In this document: positions 12,352 through 22,618 of the stretch, piece after piece | How positions within the stretch are numbered: position 1 is the first letter of the stretch | Layout: every line of letters starts with the position of its first letter | DNA from: Daucus carota subsp. sativus | Taxonomy: Eukaryota; Streptophyta; Magnoliopsida; Apiales; Apiaceae | Reading direction: 5' to 3' | Assembly: GCF_001625215.2 (NCBI RefSeq) | Contig: NC_030381.2 | Location: 53,121,214 to 53,185,213 of the forward strand | Length of the DNA stretch: 64,000 bases | Made by a program: the position numbers and the translations under genes | Notes under the pieces: generated by a model | Seen by the model: the letters and a program-made list of their open reading frames with translations, nothing else | Told to the model about the DNA's origin: nothing | Databases searched by the model: none

Positions 12352-13449
12352 ATGATGCTCGGAGAATCAGAACCTCTTCATCGTCCAAATCCGACCGTCC
12401 AAATCCCCCTGTACGATGATCCAACGGCCGAGATTCACTCCCCATTTTCAGTCACTCCAAATGACCATCACTCACCTCACTGCACGTTAACGGCGTTACA
12501 CCGTTACTTGCCGTCAGTTGAGGACATAGATATTCCCCTGGACGCGTTCACATGCGATCATTTCCGCATGTACGAGTTTAAAGTCAGGCGCTGCGCACGT
12601 GCCAGGTCACATGACTGGACGGAGTGTCCGTACGCTCATCCGGGAGAGAAGGCTCGCCGGAGGGATCCCCGGAAGTTCCATTATTCCGGCAATGCGTGCC
12701 CGGATTTCAGGAAAGGCGCGTGTGTTAGGGGCGACGCGTGTGAGCACGCGCATGGGGTTTTCGAGTGTTGGCTACACCCGGCTCGGTATCGGACTCAGCC
12801 GTGTAAAGATGGGACTATGTGTAGGAGGAAAGTGTGTTTTTTCGCACACACGGCGAGTCAGCTCCGAGTCCTCCCGCCGAGTTCGCCGAGTCAACTCGGG
12901 ATTGACTCGCTGTCGCCGGGTCGGTGTGGGTTTGACTCGTTCTTTACTGGGTCCGAGTTGACACCGAGTTTACCGAGTCGACTCGGTTGTGACTCGTTCG
13001 TACGGAAGGCTTCGTTCGGGTCTTCTCCGACTTCGATTCTGTATTCGCCGAGTGAGTCTCCGCCCGAGTCGCCTTGCGGGTTGTTGGGGTTTGACTCGGT
13101 GAGTGAACTCAGTGAGTCAATGAGGGGCATGCAGATTGGGCATGGGAGCATGAGCATGAGTGTGAGTCCTCCATGGGGTTTTCAAATGGGTTCTTCATAC
13201 GGGTCGCCCCGCCAGTGCTCAATGATCCGACCCGGGTTCATGAGCCTCCCGGGGACTCCAACTCGGAAGATGACTCGGTCTGGACTCGGTGGTTTTGATC
13301 TGTGGGACCAGTCCTGTGAAGAGGAGCCAGCAATGGAGCGAGTTGAGTCAGGGAAGGACCTCCGTGCTAAAATGTATGCCAAGTTGAGCAAGGAGAACTC
13401 GCTGGTCCGAGTTGACTCGGATAACTCGGGCTCGGAGCTTTTCAAGTAG
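12352..13449 (+). CDS. arginine-rich tandem CCCH zinc-finger protein (AtTZF1-3 like)
   Basis: Single exon of 365 aa, as is usual for this subfamily. The plant-specific arginine-rich (RR) region contains a C-X5-H-X4-C-X3-H motif at C81, H87, C92 and H96. It is followed by finger 1, C-X7-C-X5-C-X3-H (C116, C124, C130, H134), and finger 2, C-X5-C-X4-C-X3-H (C151, C157, C162, H166), with the family string [14 protein letters not shown] between them. All metal ligands are present. No ankyrin repeats precede the RR region, so it fits the TZF1/2/3 type rather than the ankyrin-bearing TZFs. Relatives bind AU-rich RNA, shuttle to cytoplasmic granules and act in ABA, GA, light and stress responses. The C-terminal 190 residues are Ser/Pro-rich and disordered. 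Local GC content is much higher than in the flanks. Confidence 0.95.
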   Translation: MMLGESEPLHRPNPTVQIPLYDDPTAEIHSPFSVTPNDHHSPHCTLTALHRYLPSVEDIDIPLDAFTCDHFRMYEFKVRRCARARSHDWTECPYAHPGEKARRRDPRKFHYSGNACPDFRKGACVRGDACEHAHGVFECWLHPARYRTQPCKDGTMCRRKVCFFAHTASQLRVLPPSSPSQLGIDSLSPGRCGFDSFFTGSELTPSLPSRLGCDSFVRKASFGSSPTSILYSPSESPPESPCGLLGFDSVSELSESMRGMQIGHGSMSMSVSPPWGFQMGSSYGSPRQCSMIRPGFMSLPGTPTRKMTRSGLGGFDLWDQSCEEEPAMERVESGKDLRAKMYAKLSKENSLVRVDSDNSGSELFK

Positions 13450-14012
13450 AGTTGTATCTATAAAAAATGTTCGGGTAAACGGGTTGACCCGGCGGGCTAA
13501 CATTTTCGTTTTATTTTCCCACTATTTATATGGCTAAATTTTGTAAATGAAGGGCCAGGGTTTTTTAATTTTAATGGTTTGTGTAGATGAAGATGGAGAG
13601 ATGAAATTAATCTCTATTTTGTGGTATTCTTATTAGTATTATTATTATTGTGACTTTCAGAATCAAAGATTTTGTGTGTATATGAACCTTTCTATGAAAA
13701 TGATAATTTGGTGTAATGGCATTTCAATCTCTTTTATTTTTTCGATGATATTTTTGATTATAATAAGGCAGATTTTACCTATGGTTTTCCTTCGACCATT
13801 CATGCTCTGTGAAAAAAAAAACAAAGCGGATTATTAATTATTTAACAGCCCATTAATTCTTATATACAGTGCCAAACCATAAGTCGAAACAGGGAGATCA
13901 GAACAAGGAGATGAAGAAAATTTCAAAGGTCAGTTGAGTTCAATTGTCCAACAAGTCCTGAAGGGCTGAGCTGAAATAATCGGTGTTTGAAACCGCATGC
14001 AAGCCCAGCCAT
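13450..14012. other. 3' region of the CCCH gene and intergenic DNA
   Basis: The first 250-300 nt, T-rich and running to about 13.75 kb, probably hold the 3' UTR. Nothing else is recognised before the tandem repeat at 14.0 kb. Confidence 0.5.
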
Positions 14013-14013
14013 A

Positions 14014-14147
14014 GCTCACAATGATCCAATAATCAAGACTATGGAGGAGTTTTCTGGATATCCACCGACCACCGATTCAAGACTTCACAGCCATCGCTCG
14101 ACGCTCACAATGATCCAATAATCAAGACTATGGAGGAGTTCTCTGGG
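14014..14147. repeat. tandem duplication, period 89 bp, split by a transposon
   Basis: The unit starting GCTCACAATGATCCAATAAT begins at 14014 and again at 14103. The second copy is interrupted at 14147 by the hAT element and resumes at 14780 with the target duplication and ATCCACCGAT, matching ATCCACCGAC in the first copy. The duplication therefore preceded the insertion. Confidence 0.85.
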
Positions 14148-14779
14148 CAGGGGCGTAGCCAGAACATTCATAAACTGGGGTCAAAATATTATACTCCCTT
14201 CATCCCGCCAGATTATTTACGTACATTGTTTGCATGCATTTTGAGTCTTTTGTAAAATATAACGTATTTTTAATTATTTTTTCTGATTAAAAATTAAAAC
14301 GTCAAACTTTTTTATAGGAATTTTTAAAAAAAAAATGTATTATGTAAGTATATTTTATAAAAGGCTCAAAATGTATGCAAAAAAATAATGTAAAGAACTC
14401 GATGAGACTGTGGAGTAACATATAAGATATAAGCGACAACAACCAACAAGAGTAAATGAGTAAAGTAACGGAGATGGAGGCTTGGAGCGACTGTGAGTAC
14501 AAAATAGAAAGAGAGAGTTATATTTTAATAAAATGGGTTAGTGACTTGGTGCTTTAGAGGGGACTAGGATGAATATTATAAAGTACCAGGTGAAAGATAG
14601 GCTAGATTTGCAACTGGGTTTTACTACTTAGCTGCTTTTTTTTTGTTCACAGTAAGAACCGGGGTCAAACCAATTTTTAATATGGGTTCAAAATTTATTA
14701 TAATAATAATTATATAGATAAAATTGAAAATTTTATGGGTTCAATTGACCCCTCAAGGGTGGTTGTGGCTACGCCCCTG
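14148..14779. mobile_element. non-autonomous hAT element with perfect 8-bp target duplication
   Basis: Terminal inverted repeats CAGGGGCGTAGCCA at both ends and an exact 8-bp target duplication TCTCTGGG (14140-14147 and 14780-14787). TIR form and 8-bp duplication indicate the hAT superfamily. The 632-bp body encodes no transposase and contains a nested Stowaway (14194-14415), so it must be mobilised in trans. Confidence 0.93.
14194..14415. mobile_element. Stowaway MITE nested in the hAT element
   Basis: Ends CTCCCTTCATCCCGCCAG and, inverted, CTCCACAGTCTCATCGAG are TA-flanked (14192-14193 and 14416-14417). Inner stems containing TGCATGCATTTTGAG pair with CTCAAAATGTATGCA. The ends have diverged more than those at 9.5-10.4 kb. 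Confidence 0.78.
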
Positions 14780-14787
14780 TCTCTGGG

Positions 14788-17700
14788 ATCCACCGATTAA
14801 AGACCCCCTGTTGCAAACTCAGAAGAAACTCAACAAAACCAGTCACGAAGCCAATTTTGCAACAGCTGGCTCAACTATCACATCTCGAAAAAAGGTGTAA
14901 TCTTTCCGACACATAAAACTACATAATTATAATTATGCGATTATTTAATGATTTACGATATATATTATTATGGTGTGGTTCATATTTCATTTTTTCATGA
15001 TTAGATATGATTCTGTACTTGAATCTTTCGTGTTATGGGTTGTTTCGCATCTATTTTTGTCTAATTTTGAGAAAATTGGTGTAATCGGTTTAATATTATA
15101 TGATTAGCTCACTATATTTGTTCCGATTTCTCATTTTTGATTCTTAGTTTTCGTTAGTGTCTATGATGATTGTTTGCAGTTCTGAAGGTCGAGGTGGAGG
15201 TGGAGGTGGTGTAGTGGTGAATTAATTAGCGCGTCTGATTGTCTAATTTTATTCCATAATTTTAGTTTAGCTTGGTAATTGTGGATTTATTTGGTTTAAT
15301 AGTAATTATGTAGATCTTAATTTTAGCTATTTTTGAATTACAAGTTGACTATCCTTAAATTTGTTTATTTTTGAAATTTGAATTTCTCCAAATATTTTAA
15401 TTTGAATTGTTGTGTTTTCATTGGAAGATTAATCGATAGAATCTTTATTGCTGATTATTGTACCTGAATTTTATAATTCGTGGGAGCCATATATGATGGC
15501 TTTATTGTGCCTTAATGAGGTATTATTGCGCCATTAATGGTTGATTGATTGGTGTATACCAAATTTATATAGTGATGCATTGTTTGCCAAGATTCTGTAT
15601 TTTCTTAACTATGTTATCAATTTCCAATTATATTTCAAATTTCGTTAATAATGATAATTAGCTAAAATCGTGATACTTTTGCTTGTTAAGATTTTATTTT
15701 ATTTTGAGTAGATATATTTTGAATCTTTTTTCAATTTTCAATTATATATTCCTATTTATATTTTAATATTTATTTAAATTATTAGTCAGTTATCTTGTTC
15801 GGATTAAAATTTTATTATGTATCTAACCAAAGAGATCTCACTATCTCTTTGGTGTAGATTTTTTTTAATGATTTGTTTTATATTAGTTTTTATATTACTT
15901 TCCTTATTCTTTAAAAAAGTTATATTATATTCATATCTTTTAATGAGTTTGTTGACCCTTTTCGTCTTTCGTTTTATATAGTTTTATTATTCTATTGTCT
16001 GTATGAACTTGTTATGGTTTTTATTTGTATTGTATTTTTCAGGGTACGCGAGGTGGAAGAAAAACGATAACGGGACCTTTTATGGGTGTTTTCTTATAGA
16101 ACATTAAAGATTTATTGTCTAAGCGTACCTGGTCATCTCTGCATGTCCGAAGGTTAGATGGTAAACTTTCTTAAACGAAAGAAACTCTTGGGAGCGGCTA
16201 TTGTATTCTGATACAATTCATCATACGTGAAAGTATCTTGTGACAAAAAAAAAATCCTAATTCTTGATTTAAATCAAATATAAATTATGAACTAATTTTG
16301 TGTATTTATTGTTTTATTGACTGTCTGCTAATTCCTAATTCTTGATTTTAGATCAAATGTAAAATTATGAACTAAGTTGGTATATCCGATTTATCCTTTT
16401 AAATAAAAAGTAAATATCTAAAATGTAAGGTATATACGTTTAAATAAATATTCTCATTTGTAAAATACATATATCCAAATTTTATATATAAAAAATCTTT
16501 TAAAAAAAATATGTAATCTACTTCTATAGAGGACCAAGATCAAAAATAAAAAGAAAAATGCTCGTGAAGTTACCTATATATTCTCAATTTACACATAATT
16601 TTTGTCATACCCTCGACTCTTCGATTTAGCCCAATTGATCTCTTTTTGCATGTAATTTGTGTTTTGTTGTCTTATGATTTTATCCATTCGTCATTTGCTT
16701 GAGGCTTTTGAACATTTATTTGGTTGAGATAACATGTTTCTTACATTTAACGCTGAACATAAAAAGTGTAATATGAGGATCAAATGTGGGAGATGGATTA
16801 AGGGCATGACATTCACTCTTTGATTAGTTTTCTTGTTGTTGAAAAAGATACTGCAAAATCAGTGTTTGAGTATCCCAGGGAGCATTTTTTTTTATCGTTA
16901 TGTGATGAGAGACCTATGATTGACCTATGGATTGACCACATCTTGTTGCGTTTTTCTTTTCATCGTTATGTAATGGGTCTCAATATTGCTATTCTTTTCA
17001 TCGCTATGTGGTGGGTCTCGATATTGATGCCTTAGATGTTGTTCGTGAGCAGATGGGAAACATTGCGAAATTGCAGACGAAGTTTATGTAGGCTATGAGT
17101 TCAACTGTCGAGAAGAGATTTTTCTAGTTGTTAATATATATTAAGAGACATCAACGCACTCGAAAAATGAATACATTAATTTTTTAAAGTCAAAGTGTTG
17201 AGTTGTATTTTTGATATAAATTAACATACCTTGAATTAATTTGATCAAACAAGAATCAAATATAAATTAACAGAACTAAATATTGGCCAAAGTGAAGAAA
17301 CTATAAAACATACCTTGAATTTTTTAAAGTCAAAGTGTTGAGTTGTATTTTTGATAAATCGGTGATTTTCAAAAGGATCTGGACCATAAGCATTGTCCAC
17401 CTTGATTGGAATGTTCAATATCAAAAATAAAATTTAAATATTCAGACTACGTAGTTTTTTACCGTTGCACTACATTTTTCCCCGTTGCATCACATTTCTT
17501 TATCGTTTCACAACATTATCTATACTAGTAGTAGCAGTTGGTAATTGTTTTGGTGGTCAGGAAGCAGTATTTATGTAGTACATGTCTCATTGTATAGGAT
17601 AACTTGGAGAACAATTTGTCTTTTATAATCAGCTTTATTCACCGTCTTTCTTGTATTCTTTCATTTCCATGTTATTACACAAAGTGCATTGGAAAAGTTG

Positions 17701-17999
17701 CTTATCATCTCAAATCTAATACTCTACTTTACTCAAAAACCTATTATAAGACTATTGCAGCTGTAGTTATTTTTTCTGAGATTGTGTATTTTGTTTAATG
17801 TTTGGGTCGATGAACTTATGTCCTTGCAATTTCAACGCTAATAAACTTGTTACAGAGTGTTATGCTAGTGGATTTAACAAATATCAACACGGATCTTTGT
17901 AACGATTGATCGAGACTAACTAGCAATTTTGTTTGATAAGTTTTCAGACTTAAAAGCAAGAATAAGAAGTTAATGGTTCGAGTATAGGATCAATGGTTT
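14788..17999. other. gene-poor region, no confident gene
   Basis: T-rich DNA that looks intron-like, with isolated splice-like sites (for example TTTGCAG at about 15174-15180 before a GGTGGAGGTGGAGGT run). I cannot assemble a coding model. A direct repeat around TTTTTAAAGTCAAAGTGTTG occurs at about 17181 and 17321. Open frames near 16.8 and 17.6 kb show no known domain. Confidence 0.45.
17181..17356. repeat. direct repeat of about 36 bp, spacing 140 bp
   Basis: The string TTTTTAAAGTCAAAGTGTTG continuing into GAGTTGTATTTTTGAT occurs at 17181 and 17321, both close to an ATACCTTGAATT motif. Origin unknown. Confidence 0.7.
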
Positions 18000-18002
18000 C
18001 CC

Positions 18003-18570
18003 GTGTCGTGGCAACAGTACTTGGCTGAGCAATTAATCGATGAATGCAAGTTTTTAATTAGCGAATACATGAAACATGCACCTAGTCATGGTTTAACGGT
18101 TGAACAATATCTATATTTGACATCAACTTTTTATAATCAGTGTAACACTGATTTTGGTGACATAAAACAAAAAAATCATTTGCTAAACTTAGTTTGGATA
18201 ATATATTTACCAAGGAAACATTGTCCACAATACTAGTTTCAGTACCCTCCCGATTCTCATAATACATGTATTTTAACTGAAGTTAGGTATTCATTTAAAT
18301 GGGTGAAAGAAAAAAAATATAAATCTGATTAGTTTTGATCCTTCAATAGGCTATAGATTGGATTTTGTAGGCATGAGGGGAATGATCACGTCTTTAGTTA
18401 CCTTTCGGAACAAGATCGTATTGATCTCCAAAGTGCTATTTTACAAAATTCTTCGTATGATTTGTATGAGAATTTGACCGAGACACAAAAACACCAACCA
18501 AGAGCTGTTGCTGAGATATATCAACCTGAATTTGATGAAGTTGGTGGATGGACGGCCGGTCGCAATTAGG
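18003..18570 (+). pseudogene. possible decayed coding remnant, unknown family
   Basis: Two stretches look protein-like. One is a 77-codon frame from about 18003 (WQQYLAEQLIDECKFL...), ending at 18236. The other is about 66 codons ending at a TAG near 18570, including YLSEQDRIDLQSAILQNSS and ending EFDEVGGWTAGRN. They are in different frames with stops between. The second has balanced composition with many Glu, Asp and Gln codons, unlike the AT-driven frames around it. I do not recognise the family, and no start or splice model joins them. Confidence 0.3.
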
Positions 18571-19940
18571 GCAGAGGAAACGAATGTATCATACTAAGTA
18601 ATTTACTGTTGTTGTACATATTCACATAAAACTTTACTTGTAATTACTAATGCTACTAAAGAATTATATATAAGCAGATTAGAATTGCACTTCGTAGTTA
18701 ATCCTCCAACTTTGGGGCAATTGGATCATTTTTCATGACATGTACATTTGGTTAAAAGTTGGAGATATAATATATCATCACAAGTAGAAATTTATAATAC
18801 AATTCATGTTATTAATTCTATTAGATATCTATTATCAGAAATTAAATGATTGATGACAAAACATCTGATTATCTTAAAATGCTCCTGCTATTCAACCATG
18901 ATTACATTCTAATTTTATAACTGAACTCTCAACTATTACTAAACTAAACATACAAATAATGAATGATATATAAGCACTCCATTCAAAAAACGAAGAACTC
19001 AACCAATAAATCAAAGACTAATCAAGAGATCAAGAATAAAAGATTAATGATCATATTCAAACCAACAAACATATTTACACCCGCATTGTTAATGTGTGTA
19101 ATGGATTACCTGAGCTATTCTCCCTTGATCACATACACCTACACCTCATTTTATAACTGAGATCTATTTTTTTTATTTTTGGTTTTGGGTGTTCATTCTT
19201 AGACTATAATTCGTTTTATTTTTATAAACTTAATCACTAATAACAGAGATTTGTGAAAACAAAGCAAAGAGAATGAATATTTTACTTCGAAATTTTAGTT
19301 CATTTATTTTTAACTTTGGCATTTATATGTTTTTACGCGCAATGTTGATTTAAAAACTAATTTATTAATTTATTTTTTCCAATTTAAGAAATATGTGTTC
19401 TTATAGAAAATTTTACTTATGATTGTTTGAATCAAAAATTGTAAATAGATATCGTGGTTTCATTCTTATTATTCTTTCTTTCATAATTGTGACATGATAA
19501 ATCTATTATTTCCACCAAATAAGGTATATAATATATTTAAATTAAGAGTGAATATATTTATATTCTTAAAAAACATAAATTTTACAAAAAAGGATAACTA
19601 ACTATTAAGGTCATATAAAAAATTAAAAATAAATTATAATACAATAATAAACATCTGATTATTATCCTAGTGTCATGATCATGGAAACGTATACAAATAA
19701 TATTAATTTCATTATATGTTAATATAATATGAAAATATTACAACCGAAATGTTTTGAAAGATGAAGATGCACTTCGCTTACCTGCAACATATTGCAAAAA
19801 TATTGCACACTGTCCATCAATCAAAGGTGCCACTTGTCATGTCAAAAAATTATGTATAAATAAAGTCTTCTCAACTCGTGATTAAAATGAAAATAGATCC
19901 TACAGTTATCTAAATATTCGATTCAAAGATTATGTAAATA

Positions 19941-21549
19941 GGGTCCTGTTCCCTGACCATAGGTTGTCAGGAAACATTTACCCAACACATGGTGTCCCAG
20001 CCGTTGGATCGACTCCCAGTCGTTGGATCGTCGATCCAACGGCTGGGACAAAAGAAAAACTTTTTAAGTATCCGCGGTAAATAACCGCGGACACTATGTC
20101 TTTCCGTGTGTTTCTCCCGCGACACACATGACTATCCGCGGTTAATAACAGCGGACAACACAGATTGTCAAAACCCTAAGTGTCTACTTCTAAAAAATAT
20201 GAAATTATACTTTTTTTTTTAATTTATGGATTTAGATGATTATTATGATTAAACTAATTTTGTTTTGAATAAATAACAATTATCTTTATTTTATATTATA
20301 TGTTTAGAATTTTTTGTTTATATATTTTTAATAGTTAGTAGATTATTATTAAAATTATCATTATTACCTATACATTCTTATGTTAGTATTTTATTATAAA
20401 TTTAATTATTTTTTTTAAAGTTTTTTTATATTGATTGGCTAATTTTTTTTTGTGAATAGTTAATATATAATTTTTATTCTTGTCACATATTATATATTAT
20501 AAGTATTATTTATTTTTTGTGTTATATAAAATATATTTAAATTTAATTTATTTAACAAAAATATAAAATGCTACTTAGACAATGTATATTTTTTAGACGT
20601 TTTTCTTGTTTTAAGTTTTAAATTAATTTAAAAGCGAATAATATTTATGTGGTATATATATCCAATAAAAAGAATAATATTTATATATTTTACAGAGAAT
20701 AATATTTATGTGTTATATATACCACATAAAAGGGAATAATATTTATTATATATTCTCTTTAAGTACATAAATATCACCCTAACCACAAAGTCTTTTGCAA
20801 CATTACACAAGCTTGTTAAAGTAAAAGAAAAAAACAATATAAACAACAAACCATGCAGCTAGAAAGCAAGAAGGATCGAGAAAATACAAAAATATTTAGC
20901 ATAAACGTCTAAAAACATACATTGTCTAAGTAGCATTTTATATTTTTGTTAAATAAATTAAATTTAAATATATTTTATATAACACAAAAAATAAATAATA
21001 CTTATAATATATAATATGTGACAAGAATAAAAATTATATATTAACTATTCACAAAAAAATTAGTCAATCAATAAAAAAAATTTAAAAAAATAACAATTAA
21101 ATTTATAATAAAATACTAAGATTAGAATGTATAGGTAATAATGATAATTTTAATAATAATCTACTAACTATTAAAAATATATAAACAAAAAATTCTAAAC
21201 ATATAATATAAAATAAAATTAATTGTTATTTATTCAAAACAAAATTAGTTTAATCATAATAATCATCTAAATCCATAAATTCAAAAAAAAAAAAGAGTAT
21301 AATTTCATATTTTTTTAGAAGTAGACACTTAGGGTTTTGACCGTCTGTGTTGTCCGCTGTTATTAACCGCGGATAGTCATGTGTGTCCGCGGGAGAAACA
21401 CGCGGAAAGACCTAATGTCCGCGGTTATTTACCGCGGATACTTAAAAAATTTTCCTTTTGTCCCAGCCATGGGATCGTCGATCCAACGGCTGGGACACAG
21501 TGTGTTGGGTAAATGTTCCCTGACAACCGATGGTCAGGGAACAGGACCC
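19941..21549. mobile_element. long-TIR foldback element (MULE-like) with 9-bp target duplication
   Basis: Two arms of about 650 bp (19941-20600 and 20905-21549) are inverted copies around a 300-bp centre. Both ends read GGGTCCTGTTCCCTGACCAT inward. The flanks are the perfect 9-bp direct repeat ATGTAAATA (19932-19940 and 21550-21558), the duplication length of Mutator-like elements. The arms contain smaller palindromes (CCGCGGTAAATAACCGCGG type) and CCAACGGCTGGGAC stems. There is no transposase. A transcript through it would form a very long hairpin. Confidence 0.9.
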
Positions 21550-21558
21550 ATGTAAATA

Positions 21559-21985
21559 TAATTTCTTCTCGAAATAAATTATTACTTTCTTAAATAAGTG
21601 TATAGATATTTTTCTTAAATTATGTATTAGTCTTAAAAAAAGGATATTCAAAGGAATATTCAGGGAGTCTCAAATATAATTTGCAATATTTTGACAATTT
21701 GTTTTCCTATTTAGAAATATAATTTGAAGTCTCCAAATGAAAAATATAAGGGGAGGGTATTATCCTAGTGAATATGCTAGGATAGGTCCTACATAAAATA
21801 TTAAATCAAATTAAATAATATGAGAATATTGAGAGGCCTTTCCAGAACCTGACTACATCAAACTATTTTGCGGGAAAAAAATAGCTGAAATATATATTAA
21901 GAAAATTACTTTCGGAAAAAAGGAAAAGAAAAGTAAAATTAATCGGCTAGAGTGGATCGACACGGCATTACATTCAGTCGTTCAC
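21559..21985. other. intergenic DNA and probable promoter of ALA2
   Basis: AT-rich with no gene. The ALA2 5' untranslated exon is expected to begin near its right edge; no definite TATA box was chosen. Confidence 0.4.
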
Positions 21986-22059
21986 CTCCCATCGCCGATC
22001 AACTGTGTGTACATACATATATACATACATGATTCTGATCCACGTTTGATTTATCCCAG

Positions 22060-22521
22060 GTACTAATGCTACTATTTTTTGATTTATACGTGTAATTTGC
22101 TTGGTGGGTTTCTGTTGTTTTATTGATTTTGGGCTTGTTTAGCATTGTATGTTCAGTGTTTGATGAAATGCCTGACAGAAATTTGTTGCGTATTTGGTAG
22201 CTCATTGTTTTTCAATTATGTTCAGGATTGGATTTATACAGTTTTGTTATCATCTGCTTCACATTTTCACGTGTTTTTGTGTTCTGGGTTGTGATTGGAA
22301 TAGTGTTTTTTTTGTACTTGGTGGGGTTCATTATGGGTTTATTTGTTTGTGCGGGAGGGGATCTTGTGTTGAATTTCTGTTGAAAACTCAAAATCTTGAG
22401 ACCCCGGGATGGTTAATTGGGAAATGGGTGGTGCTACTGTTTGAGGTTGCGTGGACTCGTGGGTGTTTATTTATAGTTGAGAAGCTTGATGTGTGTAAGT
22501 GACATTTTTTGTTGTTCGCAG
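22060..22521 (+). other. intron in the 5' UTR of ALA2 (predicted)
   Basis: The donor CCCAG|GTACTA at 22059/22060 and acceptor TTCGCAG at 22520-22521 frame a T-rich 462-nt segment just upstream of the ALA2 start. The exon from 22522 runs to the start codon at 22619. This is inferred from signals alone. Confidence 0.55.
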
Positions 22522-22618
22522 GGGATGAGATACTGAGTTGAGCTTGAATTGCTTGGTAACTCCAGATTTTATTTGGAGTGAGGCAAGTGAGGAGTTGCAT
22601 GCAATTAAGTCTGCGATC

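Noticed and set aside
12599..13445. Long open frames overlapping the CCCH gene in other frames and on the other strand
   Set aside because: They are shadows caused by high GC in the coding exon; only the frame from 12352 has the zinc-finger motifs.
15174..16180. Gene-like splice signals and a GGTGGAGGTGGAGGT run
   Set aside because: No coding model with a start, consistent phases or known domain could be built.
19941..21549. Cassandra-type or 5S-containing TRIM, or an rRNA gene
   Set aside because: No 5S-like box or LTR ends are present; inverted arms and a 9-bp duplication indicate a DNA transposon.
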